Shown here piece after piece: positions 49,013 through 60,699 of a stretch of DNA of 64,000 nt. Under the pieces are notes generated by a model. It worked only from the letters and a program-made list of their open reading frames with translations. It made no database searches and was not told the origin of the DNA. Within the stretch, counting starts at the first letter, position 1; every line of letters starts with the position of its first letter. The stretch is taken from the NCBI GenBank assembly GCA_009193035.1, contig SWDT01000096.1, forward strand, positions 62,001 through 126,000, in the 5' to 3' direction. The position numbers and the translations under genes were made by a program. Source of the DNA: Halicephalobus mephisto (lineage: Eukaryota > Nematoda > Chromadorea > Rhabditida > Panagrolaimidae).

Positions 49013-49631
49013 AACCTCGATATAAACACCCTCGATAAAAGTAAATCCTCTTTAAAGACAACTCGGTTCCGACCCCTACTGCGGATTTTCCCCTAGTAAA
49101 CCCCTCGATAAAGGCAACTTCTCTGTAAAAACAACATTTCTGCCATCCCTTAAGGTTACTTATATCGAGGTTCCACTGTATTTTTAGGGAATAAATATTA
49201 TAGAGAAATACCTATCATAAAGATATAAGTACAGTGAAATCTCGATATAAACACCCTCGATAAAAGCAAATCCTCTTTAAAGACAACTCGGTTCCGACCC
49301 CTACTGTGGATGTTCCCCTAGTAAACCCCTCGATAAGAGCAACTCCTTTGTAAAAACAACTTTTCTGCCGTCCCTTCGGGTTGTTTTTAGTGAGGTATCA
49401 CTATATTTTTAGGGAATAAATATTATAGAGAAATACCTATCATAAAGATATAAGTATAGTGAAACCTCGATATGAACACCCTTGATAAAAGCAAATCCTC
49501 TTTAAAGACAACTCGGTTCCGACCCCTACTGTGGATGTTCCCCTAGTAAACCCCTCGATAAAGGCAACTTCTCTGTAAAAACAACATTTCTGCCGTCCCT
49601 TAAGGTTACTTATATCGAGGTTTCACTGTAT
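49013..49631. repeat. Three-copy array of pogo-like MITE plus spacer
   Basis: Three copies of the ACAGTGAAACCTCGATATA element, near 49013, 49230 and 49457, joined by a spacer reading TATTATAGAGAAATACCTAT. The unit is the inverted counterpart of 11952-12353, spacer included, so MITE plus spacer has been copied as one block. Confidence 0.9.
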
Positions 49632-49639
49632 ATGGAACA

Positions 49640-50125
49640 GCTACGTTTTGTATTTCGAATTATATTCGAAATTTTTCAATATTATTTTTGCGAATCGTTA
49701 TTATTCATTTTTCTTGACGAGCAAGTAATGACAGATTAGAAGCTTTGGTTAATCCCCTTGCAATCATCAGAGCACTACTGTAGACGCATATCTGAGAGGA
49801 AATTACATTTATACTTTGCCTACTGTATGATCTACGTTCTTATTTCTTAATTTAATTGTATTTGTATTTTTTTAAAGTTGATGTACAAAAATTAATAAAT
49901 TATATTTACGAACTTTGACTACCAAGGCGTGTATGTCGAATACGTCTACCGGAAATAGATATATGTACACAAATGTACATATATTCGTTCATTTGTTTAC
50001 AAATCCACATTATATTAATTCTAAAAACTCTCAAAACAAGAGTACAGCTAAAAATGTCTCGACAGATAACAATAATCCATTATTATGTCCTTGACTTTTT
50101 AAAATTTAAAGCAAATAAAAATTTT
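49640..50125. other. Intergenic DNA, no gene recognised
   Basis: Unique sequence with short open frames only. Confidence 0.5.
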
Positions 50126-50129
50126 TCAA

Positions 50130-50290
50130 AATTATACAAAAAGCGTAATTTTTGATTTTTAACAATTGCGAAATATAACAATCGTCACATTTTTTATAAA
50201 TATTAAACATTTGTGACGAAAATGTAACTTAATAGTGACGATTTTTATTTATTACTAGATTAAAAATTACGCTTTTTTTGTATGTACTTC
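50130..50290. mobile_element. Foldback element A, isolated copy
   Basis: Ends ACAAAAAGCGTAATTTTTG and AAAAATTACGCTTTTTTTGT, with inner GTCACATTTTTTATAAATAT and CATTTGTGACGAAAATGTAA. Confidence 0.8.
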
Positions 50291-50317
50291 CGAAGTTTCG
50301 TACAAGTTCATTCATCT

Positions 50318-50690
50318 TCATCTACAAGTTTGGAAATGATTGTTTTTTGCTGTTTTTAACCAGTTTACACTAACGGTTGGCTGATTAGACTCGGCTGTAG
50401 TCCTAATCACTAATTCCTCAGTTTTTGTAATTCTAGGAAGAAATGGTTGTAACGATGATAATATAGCCGGCAGTAAACCAGACATTGTAACATCTTTCGA
50501 ATTTTCTCTTAAAGTGATTATTTGATAACTTGTTTGTAAATTTTGTTGGAAATTTAATCCCCTGAGTAAGAGTGTTGTGTCTGAATAAACTTTACATCGT
50601 GATTGAGTGGATTACAACAACAAAGTACTGCTACATCTCTTTCCAAACAGGAAATGAGTCTTATTAAATCCTCCCTCTCACCAGATTATT
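50318..50690 (-). pseudogene. Frameshifted remnant of an unrecognised protein-coding sequence
   Basis: Two overlapping minus-strand frames of good coding character run into each other with a frame change. The first (about 50685-50554) includes LIRLISCLERDVAVLCCCNP and ends at TAA. The second (about 50610-50318) includes MSGLLPAILSSLQPFLPRI and ends at TGA. Each alone lacks a plausible start at its left end. No intron of normal size fits the overlap in the right phase, so a frameshift is the simplest reading. Composition (Leu, Thr, Gln, Asn, three Cys in a row) differs from the nearby repeats. I do not recognise the family. A foldback element lies directly next to its 3' end. Confidence 0.4.
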
Positions 50691-50699
50691 AAAAATGAT

Positions 50700-52955
50700 C
50701 TTATCCATCTTATTAAAAATGAAAATAATCATTTTTAAGTTCTAAAAAACAAAACTGTTACGAAATAATTCCGACACAAATTTTTGAACTTGTCAGTTTC
50801 AAATATGTCTTCTGAAATTTTATTCAATTCTGAGTTTTAAAAATTTCTACGAGATTCTGGGTTTTAAAAATTTCACTCAATTCTGAGTTTTAAAAATTTC
50901 TACGACATTCTGAAAAGTTTTAAAAATTTTCATGAGATTCTCGAAGATTTCAACATCTTCCGTTGTTAAGTGAAATTCTGGGAATTTCAATGAATTCTAA
51001 CAAAAACTGTTTTTTAGAAAGAAAATAATTCATTTGACATTAAAGTTTCAATTAATTGTATGTTCTCTTATTGCATTTTAAATAACATTGTAATTTCTGC
51101 TCCGGTAATTTCGAAAAATACACCTTAAATCAATAAATTATGGATTTTTTCTGGCGAATTATATTTTCATTACAGAGAAATATTATTTTTTTCCGGTTCA
51201 TCACGTATTATTCATTAGTCACATCACCAGACTCCATGACGTGGCTACAAATACTTCGTGTAAAATCCCTCTGACTAAGTCAAAATACCAGTCACATCTC
51301 AAAAATCAAGAAAAATTCAAAAATTTTTAATTTTTGTACATGTTTAAACAACGGGATTTCTTATCGAAGCAAAAACACCGAAAAACATAAATCCAAAACT
51401 AATTAATAAAAATAAATCTGATCCTAAAAAGTAACTGCACATCCTTAAGAAATAAAAAACGAAATTAAGGATAATTAATTTATTGTTTAAAATAAAAAAT
51501 CAGAAAATTTCAAAACTTGCTTTAAAGCAAAAACTTGGAATAGTTTCATCTTGAAGGTCTTCCTCATACTGTAGATATAATAAGAGAAAGTTTTTTGTTT
51601 ACATTTCAATTTTTAGTTGAATTTTTTTATGAAAAACAAAAAATAAAAGTTTTTAAATTGGTGAAAGTGTAAACATTTTTTGATCGAAACATCTAGAGTT
51701 ACCCCTTGACCAACCACCTATAATATCCTCAAGAATCGAATCAGCAACCATACTTCAGGTTGTTCATAAATGATCTTCTAAATTTAGGTGCAATTAACTT
51801 ACATATATAATTTTCTGTTTTTGAAAACATAATTCTTAATATTTGTTTTTCTGAAGCATTCATTGGACATAATCAGTACTACTGCCCAGACAGCTTTCAA
51901 TCCAGTACTTATTTGTCACATCCTTGAATGACTTCAGGAACAAATATACTCGATTCGAAATATGAAGCAAAAACAGAATCTTTTCCATGGATTTCGAAAC
52001 TCTGTGGATAGATCGATTACAATCACTTTATTTTGAAAATACCGTCTAATCCAAAATCATATCTTAGAACATTTGCAAATCATCTTCAGAAGTCCTACCC
52101 AAACAGCTCATTTGCACGATGAAGAACCTTCAAAATTGTTTAACTCTTTATAATACTTGATCTAAACCATTAAAGAAGTGCATTTGACATCAAAGTTACT
52201 CAAGTTGTCAGTCGAGTATCCGTTTGCCAAGTCTAAGAGCGAATTCAAAGGTACGCAAAATTAATTTTATGCATAAAGACAAATAAAATAAAAGTCGTTC
52301 TTCAAGGGCTTCCTGGATTAATTCAATTCCAGAGATAGATTAATCACAAGTGTTTTTAAGTCTCCAAATACGAAGCCATATCATAGAGGATTTATGAATG
52401 ATCCCAGGAATTTAAATATGAATAATTAATACGTGCGAATTACAAATTTAAAGATATTGTATAATCTAATGTTGTTTGAATTAAAGTGTTTATGAAATAA
52501 ATTTGATACTATCATCTTAAGACATCCCGATCAAGCGGAAATTTAATAGGTATAGGATCGACGTACAGACAAGTGACATTGAATCTATATATAGAACGAA
52601 TACAAAGTACATTCTTTAATTTACTGTATCGTCCAATGTCATTACATCTGAATCATTTATGGAGCGAAATTCAACTCAAAATTTCGAAAGTTTTTGCTTA
52701 AATATCTGTCTGGTAGTTTTGAAAACGATTTTATAAATAGAAAAAGTTAGTTCAATGTGTCGGATAGATATGCTATTATTATCAAGATACTATATCCTTT
52801 AATGTTGTTTTCTGAATCAGTTACAGAACGATAGTGATATCAACGTCCAGGAATCAGTTAGTTGACTACTCATTTCTTAAATCTACCAACAGTAACTGAA
52901 TTCATATAATAAATCAAACTTTATCTGGAACCAGTAAATGAATTATATAGTTATC
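50700..52955. other. Intergenic DNA downstream of the nematocin-type receptor gene
   Basis: Mostly unique AT-rich sequence. Around 50870-50960 the phrase TTCTGAGTTTTAAAAATTTC repeats three times. No exon or promoter can be supported. Confidence 0.5.
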
Positions 52956-52961
52956 ATATGT

Positions 52962-55900
52962 TCAAATAAACACTCCACGACAAGTGGGTGTATCGGTCAT
53001 GGAAAATCTAGTGATTTTGGGAGCAAAGTTGGGTCTGTGTCCGTTCATGACAGGTTCACTTGACCGTTTACTGCATATAGTCTTGGTTGTTTGGGGAGAA
53101 GACTTCTCTGACCCATAAACAATGGAAGTCAGAGCTCTTTTAGTTATTCGGCTGTTGAACAGGATGTAGATCCAGGGATTTACACAAGAGTTTAGATTCC
53201 CCAAGACAAGGATGTAGTTGATCACATTGGCATCTGAAAAAGGATGACATTACAACTATGACAAGTAGCCGGAGGTATTCCCAAAAGCATTTGACTCTGA
53301 GTAACTCATTTGTATCTATACTGACACAGATGAGGATTGGGATTAACCTAGAGGGTGGTTTGTGTTTTGGAGGATGAGGTCAGATAGAGTGCTGGAATTA
53401 CGATGAATTGGGGTTTCAAAAACAATCTAATATATCCTATGAAGGTAAAGAACTTCTAAAAAACAAAGTGATCTAGATTGAAGATCGTAGGAGACACTAC
53501 TTCAAAATAAAACCATCAGTTGAAGATTATAATTTCATATAAGCTTATTTCAGAATCTTTGAAAAACCAAGTTATTCAAATTTGGACATTTTTGAAATGA
53601 CTATTTTTCATTGCTTTAGTACTGGATGTTCAGATCGCTTTTCTCAAATCCTCTGTCAATGAAATGAAATTCTCTTATATCAAACCTCAAGGAACTTTTT
53701 TAGCCTACTTCTACTGTATACAGTCATGAATCATAACCCTCTTCGTCATTCTCTCGCAAGTCGTATTATTAGTTCAACCCTTATTATTACTCGTTATTCA
53801 AGGTCTCTAAAGACTTTAAAAAAATAAAATAACAAGTATTAAGTTGTGCACTTCCATGATTATAAAGAAGATACAAGATTAGTCGATTTTGGTCTACATA
53901 GTATGATGATAAATGAAATTAAGACTTTTCTCAAATCAATCGAGAACAACATCATAGTTCTGAATCTTTATACTGAAAAATATCAACTATTTAGTGACTA
54001 ATATCTTATGAAATCTAGGGATAAAGTACGGAATAAATACATCAATTTGTAATCAGTTATAAAAGTGATATCTAAACGATAAATCTATCTTATTTTTCGT
54101 AATATTTTAATAGTAAACTATTTAAATCAATGAACAAGTCTGCATCAAACTTTTTTCCATGTTAACCCTATAGTTAAAAGCATCATGCTCTAAAAATCCC
54201 AAACCTACGTCATCACCCTTTCTTTGTCTTACTCATCCTAATCATGGGGTAGGTAATTGTTCACAAGTACCGTACTTAGAACCAGACTATGATTCGATTT
54301 CAAGACAATCTATTTTTAGCACTATTTTTTAATAACCCATGCAGTACACTAAATTATTTAAAAACGGATTCCATAAACATTTCCAAAATACAAATATTTC
54401 CAAAAAATTTCAATTTCCTATTTTAGTAGCCGAATGTAAACAAACTTACAAGTTTGTCCGAGTGAAGGAATAAAGGCATACAAGGCGTTTATGCAACAGT
54501 ACGGTGCCCATAGAAGGAAGTTACATACGATAATGGTCAAAGTCAATCTGACCGTCTGTATTCTTTTTCGATCGAATTCGCTTGTCTGATTTCGCAGTCC
54601 TAGCGACCTCTTTCGAAGTCCATCTATGTACTCTCGAGTCAATCCAGAAACTCCCTTGTTGCATTTCTCGTTCGAATAACTCGGGACTCTATCTACAGTA
54701 ACCTTGGACTTCCATACTGTAGTGCAAACAAAGTAATAAAAACCTCCGGCGAGGATAGAAGGAATCAACCAAGCGACAACCCCGAAGTAGATGACGTAGA
54801 TTTTCAGGAGACTTCCATATCCGGAAGTACTGAAGACTGTGGCGCAGCTGTTTTTGGAGTTTCTGGAATTTAAAAAGGTTCATTTTTTGAGAGAAAAACA
54901 AACTTGTGCCAGAAGTAGAGTTGGGGAGTGGAGCAGGCAAAAGCGAGAAGCCAGGCTGCAGTCGCGAGACAGTTTGGTCGACGGTATCTATCTGTACGGT
55001 AGTGGGCGAGAGGACGACAAATAGCCTGGAAATTGGAGATGGTTTTATTTTTACTTTCAAAAGCATAATACTGATGATTTTAGAATTTTAGCCGCTATTT
55101 ATACTTCCATTGAATCTGTCAAACTTACTAAAAAACGGCTCCAATAAGAACATGAATAATTATTAATTTTTAAACATTGTCTGAAAGTTCCAATGGAGCC
55201 GTCAAAGATATTATGTAAATGATATTTCCAACGATGAACAGATGACGACTGATCTTTCGCTTTTAGTTACTATCCAAAACACAACTCTAATAAAGAATTG
55301 GATAGTGTCCAAAATTAGTCACTATCTATGGTCTCTTTGGAGCTGTCAAAAACACTCCAAAAAACAGCTCTATAAAGAATTGGATAGTGACGAATTTCCA
55401 GCATTACCTATTATTATTATTAAAGTTGTTTTTCAATAATAGCTTTGGTGGTTCCTATGGAAATTACAGTGACTATTTTTAGCGCTTTTTATAATTGCTA
55501 GCCACGATCTTCAATTTTTTAAGATTACTAATTACAGTATCCAACTAACCTGATATCTGTCGGCCGATATTGCCACAAGCAAGAAAGCACTGGCGTACAT
55601 CGGGAAGGCTTGGAAGTACCTTGTAAGTTTACAGACGAAATCGTTTCCTCGAAAAGTAGGCAAAGTGGCTATAATGGCCACTTCGGTTCCTAACGAGAAA
55701 ATTGCGAAAAGGATATCCGCGACGCAAGTGTGGAGAAGTAAAAGCTGAAGTTTCTTTAATTAATAACACTTTACAGAAATTTCATTGTTTGTAATTACTT
55801 TTTGATATTTTCCCTAATTGCATGCAAAAAGACCCAAATAACAACATGATTAAAATTGGCGAGATTTCTTGGAAAAAAGAATATCAATGAGGGGGTGGTC

Positions 55901-57914
55901 GTCATAAATCGCAGAATATTCGTCATTCTTGGAAATTATTATTCTAATGAAAGCGTAACTAATAAGCAGTTATGATCCGAGAGCTTAACTTAGAGTAAAA
56001 TTGCAGGCAATGTGCTGGACAAAACATGTTATTATGGAAATTGGAAATGAAATATATTACATACGAAAAAGGATACATTACAATTGCCCTGATGTATGAG
56101 ATACGTCATATTCAGTGCACCGATATAATACTTAATCTATTGATACATTGCATATAATGTATTTGTTACGTCAGAACTGCCTTAATGTATCCATACATTA
56201 TGTACCACACATCGATTTTATCCTTAATGTGTTGGTGTATAAAATATAATATATCAGATACATCAAACTCGGTACAATGTATTGTTACATTGAGTATAAT
56301 TAACTATTATCATAGTTAATGTACTGATACATTGCGTATAATATAGTTGTTACATCAAACTCAATACAATGTATTGTTACATTGAATACAATATATCCGA
56401 CACATCAAACTCGGTACAGTGTATTGTTACATTGAGTACAATTAACTAATATCATAGTTAATGTACTGATACATTGAATACAATATATCCAACACATCAA
56501 AGCCGTTTTAACGTATCCATACATTATATACTATACCCCTTCTTATGTATAACTATGTAAACATGATTGAACTTCCTAGAATCTTTAAACAGGAAAAATA
56601 CATTAAAATGGTCCTGATGTAAGAGATACATTATATTCAATGCACCAATATTGACTTGTTGTGTTGATACATTGAATATAATCTATCTCTTACATCATAG
56701 TTGTTTTAATATATCCATATAGTAAATCCTATGTACCTATTTTTGTGTGGAGGAAATTGTCCTAAATAAAAATTTGAAAAACAGCCATTTCCGGAATTTT
56801 AAATTTCAAATAATTTTAAAAATTCTAAAAAATTCACAAAATCATTATGAAATTACAGAAACCTCCACTGGATTCTGAAAAATTTTAAAAGTTTCTGAAA
56901 ATTCCACTGAATTCTGGAAAACTCCAGAAGTTACTGCTTAATTTCAGAACTTTTCACAAACTTTTATAACTTCATAAATTACAAAAAACTAATTTTATTG
57001 TAAAATTTAAAAATAACTGTTTCAAAATCGCCTCATCAATCATTTCTGAAATCCTCTATTTCAGATATTAGTTCAGGATCTACTGGATCACAAAATATTT
57101 CATAGAAATTTAAATATTAAAAACAGTAAAATGATATCATACAAAGAAGACAAATTTAAATTAGTCACGTAACCAAAAAAACATAAAAAGTGAATTTTTA
57201 ATTCATGTACTACTCGCAGAATTTGAGAAAAAAAAATTTAATGCATATTGCATGCAACATTTGTAGAAAAAGTAATTTTTTCGATGCACATTGCATGCAA
57301 CGTTAGTATAAAATTAATTTTCTTTTGTTGCACGTTGCATGCAAAATTTGTAAAAAAGTAATTTTTCTGATGCACGTTGCATGCAATATTCATAAAAAAG
57401 TAACTCTCTTTTTCTGCACGTTGCATGTAACATTAGTATAAAATTGATTTTTTCTTGCTGCAGATTGCATACAACATTTACAAAAAAAATAATTTTTCTG
57501 ATGCACATTGCATGCAAAATTTATAAAAAAAATAATTTTTCGATGCACATTATTTACAAAACTTTTAAAACATTTTTCCCCGCACATTGCCTGCAATGTT
57601 AACTGAATATTTTTAATGCATATTGCTTGCAGTATTTGTGAAAAATCTACTTTTCTTAATATACTGTCTGCAAAATAAATTTTTCTAAATTGACTTCATA
57701 TATAATTTTTTCCGTTTTTTTTATTTTTGAAATTTGTTATTCTTACCTGTACAGGAGAAATTCGGTGTTTCGTCACCTTGGATCCCCTCCATATGACAAA
57801 AACCAAAAAAAGGTTTCCACAAACCCCGAAAATTATTGTCAGATTCATGTGGAGGAGATACACAAACACACGGTCATCATTTGATTGAGGTCTTACAGAA
57901 TTACTTGAATTCAT
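52962..57914 (-). CDS. ntr: Vasopressin/oxytocin-type (nematocin) receptor GPCR
   Basis: Five minus-strand exons: 57914-57747, 55744-55550, 55025-54904, 54862-54450 and 53233-52962. All phases fit; 389 aa. Class A GPCR marks: GN in TM1, D66 in TM2 (HTCVAD), RGNDFVC in loop 1 ending at C94, DRY at 118-120, STPQ at the end of TM4, C168 opening loop 2 (NSCATVF), WAPYC in TM6 and NSCVNPWIYILF in TM7. The RG-x-D-x-x-C loop, STPQ and NSCVNPWIY together are diagnostic of vasopressin/oxytocin receptors; in nematodes these bind nematocin and act in neurons controlling mating and gustatory behaviour (family knowledge). N2 lies in an N-S-S glycosylation site. Loop 3 is long and basic. Intron 3 is only 42 nt, intron 1 about 2 kb and repeat-filled. 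Which ntr paralogue it is cannot be decided here. Confidence 0.93.
53234..54449. other. Intron 4 of the nematocin-type receptor gene
   Basis: A 1.2-kb intron of mostly unique sequence. No internal repeat array and no supported nested gene. Confidence 0.75.
55250..55440. repeat. GGATAGTGTC/GTCACTATC words in receptor intron 2
   Basis: Contains AATAAAGAATTGGATAGTGT, TTTGGAGCTGTCAAAAACAC and AACAGCTCTATAAAGAATTG. The same phrases in the same order occur at 60190-60330, so this block was copied between the receptor intron and its upstream flank. Confidence 0.8.
56060..56745. repeat. Element B palindromes in receptor intron 1
   Basis: Repeated words GTACTGATACATTGAATACA, TGTATTGTTACATTGAGTAC and AATATATCAGATACATCAAA at 40-90 bp spacing. 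Same family as 32455-33020, here without the regular unit length. Confidence 0.75.
57230..57665. repeat. ~60-bp tandem repeat with TGCACATTGCATGCAACATT core
   Basis: Seven to eight copies with cores such as GATGCACATTGCATGCAA, separated by AT-rich filler, in intron 1 of the nematocin-type receptor. GCATGC makes each core partly palindromic. It opens three overlapping minus-strand frames that are artefacts of the array. Confidence 0.85.
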
Positions 57915-58285
57915 GACGAAATACTCTAAAAATTACATTAATCTCAAATTTCATTAAAACATAAAACTTTCCAAAAAAATAAAAATTTCCAAAAAATGAA
58001 AAATAAAAAAAAATTTTAAATTTAAAAAAATAAAAAACATTTAAATTTTAAGAAAATTAAAGATTAAAAAATTATCAATTTTAGAAAATTTAAAAACCTC
58101 AAAAAAAATAAAAGTAAAAATGAAATAAAAGGAAGTTTTTTATTCTGGTTGTGGGGAAATAAAAATCAAAAGTTTATTCCGATCACGGAAGTCTTGTAGC
58201 TGCTGAGAAACAACAGTGGTATTTTGATCCAAAATCAGAGATTCCTCTACGATCGATAATCCAAATAAAATCGATATTTAATAGT
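57915..58285. other. 5' flank of the nematocin-type receptor gene
   Basis: A/T-run DNA; no TATA box or trans-splice acceptor stands out next to the start codon at 57914. Confidence 0.5.
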
Positions 58286-58289
58286 TATC

Positions 58290-58905
58290 TAAAAAAGTTT
58301 AATAAAAAACTGGATAGTGTCTAAAATTAATTTTTATTTAAAAATATCTTTAATAAAATTATGGATAGTGTCTAAAGTTAATCTTTAGTTAAAAATATCT
58401 TTAATAAAACAGGATAGTGACTGAAAACCAAATTCGAATAAAATCAATCACTATCCAAATTTCCTTTTAAGCTCTAAGTTGGATAGTGACTGAAACCAAA
58501 TTTGAATACAATCGATTACTATCTAACTTATTAGAACTGTAATCTGGATAGTGACTGAAAACCTAATTTGAATAAAATCAATCACTATCCAAATTTCCTT
58601 TTAAGTTCTAATTTGGATAGTGACTGATAACCTAATTCAAATAAAATCAATCACTATCCAAATTTCCTTTTAAGCTCTAATTTGGATAGTGATTGAAAAC
58701 CAAATTCGAATAAAATTAACCACTATATATTTTTTCGTTTGAGTTATTTTTTCTATAGTGACTAGAAGAATCTACGTCACTATTTAAAGTGGAAATGAGA
58801 GGATGACCAAAAAACTTTAATTCGAATAAAATTGGACACTATCCATTTTCTCATTGAAGCCGACATTTAAATAGCGACTTTAGCAGCTCCAATAAAGAAT
58901 AAGTA
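58290..58905. repeat. GGATAGTGACTGA / TCAATCACTATCCAAATTTC array
   Basis: Four to five copies of a unit of about 85 bp. Each holds one GGATAGTGACTGAAAACC word and one AATCACTATCCAAATTTCCT word in opposite orientation, so each unit is a small hairpin. More degenerate copies flank both sides. Confidence 0.85.
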
Positions 58906-59129
58906 ATGACTAAAATTCCAAAATCAATAATTACCTAATTTTAAACGAAATTATTAAAAAAATTATAACAAAAAATTTTTCCAAAATTGGATTTTTGAGT
59001 TCTATGCCGAGATCCACAAAAAGGTCAACATCAAAGTCGAAATCTGCAGTCTGCTTGCAACATTAGATTGACTTAATTGTTGTTCGAAAATTTTATTTTA
59101 TTTTAATTTTGACTTTTCTACAGACCTCA

Positions 59130-59700
59130 GCACTGGATATTTATTATTTAAAATTAGACAATTCAGTTTTGGATACTTATGAGTTAAAATCCGATAATTA
59201 AATTCTGGATATTTATGATATAAAATCAGATAATTAAATTCAGGGTACTTATGAGTTTAAATAGAATAGCTAAATTCAGGGTACTTATGGTATAAAATCG
59301 GATAGTTAAATTCTGGGTACTTATGAATTTAAATAGAATAGCTAAATTCAGGGTACTTATGGTATAAAATCGAATAGTTAAATTCTGGGTACTTATGAAT
59401 TTAAATAGAATAGCTAAATTCAGGGTACTTATGGTATAAAATCGGATAGTTAAATTCTGGATATTTATGATATAAGATTGGATAGCTAAATTCTGGGTAA
59501 TTATGAATTTAAATAGAATAGTTAAATTCTAAATACTTATGATATAAAATCAGATAATTAAATTCTAGATACTTATAATCTAAAATCAAATAGTTTGGTT
59601 CTGAGCATTTATACTCTAAAATGAAATAGTTAGATCCTAGACATTTATAGCCTAAAATCAGACGGTTAAATTCTGGACATTGATGACCAAAATTGAACAA
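59130..59700. repeat. ~35-bp tandem repeat (TTAAATTCTGGGTACTTATG)
   Basis: About 15 copies. In the middle, two subtypes alternate (GGTATAAAATCGGATAGTTA and AATTTAAATAGAATAGCTAA), giving a 70-bp higher-order unit. Copies degrade toward both ends. Confidence 0.9.
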
Positions 59701-59989
59701 CTTTATTTTAACAAATGCATGAAACTTCAACCAATGCGACTTTTTTAAGAAAGAAAATGCCAGTCTTTCGCGAAGGGAAATTTTTTTAGTTGTTTTTGCA
59801 TTAACCTATTATGTTGAGTTCCAATTTTAAAGAAATAAGAAAATTTACCTGACAACTATTAAGAAATTAAACATTTTTAATGAAGAAATAAAATATCAAA
59901 ATTTTCATTTTTTCGAATTTTCGATTTAAATCTGTTGGATTTAGGAGGAAAATATCCGATTTTGGAACACAATTCGAAAAACGGTTTTA

Positions 59990-60690
59990 ATGAGAAAATG
60001 GATAGTGACTGGAAAAAAGTAAAATTAGTCATTTCTGTGGTCTCGTTGGGGCTGTCAAAGTCATTATATAAATAACAGCTCCAGTGAAATCATAGTGACT
60101 AACTGTCTTTTCTTTTTAGTCACTATCCAAAAACAGCTGTGATGAAGAATTGGAGAGTGTTCAAAATTAGTCGTTATGATTTCACCGGAGCTGTCGAAAA
60201 CACTATCCAAAACACAACCCTAATAAAGAATTGGATAGTGTCCAAAATTAGTCACTATCTATGGTTTCTTTGGAGCTGTCAAAAACACTTCAAAAAACAG
60301 CTCTATAAAGAATTGGATAGTGACTAATTTTTCTGTTTCTCAGTCACTATCCAAAACACAACTAATAAAGAATTGGATAGTGTCCAAAATTAATCACTAT
60401 CCATGATTTCACTAAAGCTGTCAAAAACACTTCAAAAAACAGCTCTAATAAAGAATTGGATAGTGACGAATTTTTCTGTTTTTCAGTCACTATCCAAAAA
60501 ACAGCACTAGCGAGACTACAGATAGTAACTAACTTTCTTCTCCAGTCACTATCCAAAACGGCGACTGCAGTGAAGAATTGGATAGTAACCAATTTTTCTT
60601 CTTCAGTCACTATTAAAAGACCCCAATGAGAAAGCGGGTAGTTTTCTAAATTAACTACCATCTATAGTTTCGTCGAGTTTGTCATCCAAT
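59990..60690. repeat. GGATAGTGAC/GTCACTATCC array
   Basis: At least fourteen words in alternating orientation, linked by AACAGCTCTAATAAAGAATT and AGCTGTCAAAAACACTTC. The unit at 60190-60330 matches 55255-55385. Confidence 0.85.
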
Positions 60691-60699
60691 ATGAAAAAC

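Noticed and set aside
54689..55091. Long alternative frames on both strands across receptor exons 3 and 4
   Set aside because: Shadows of the receptor exons; only the spliced frame carries the GPCR motifs and matches exon phases.
57238..57596. Three overlapping minus-strand frames rich in Cys, Asn and Met
   Set aside because: They arise from the GCATGC-bearing tandem repeat inside an intron of the nematocin-type receptor.
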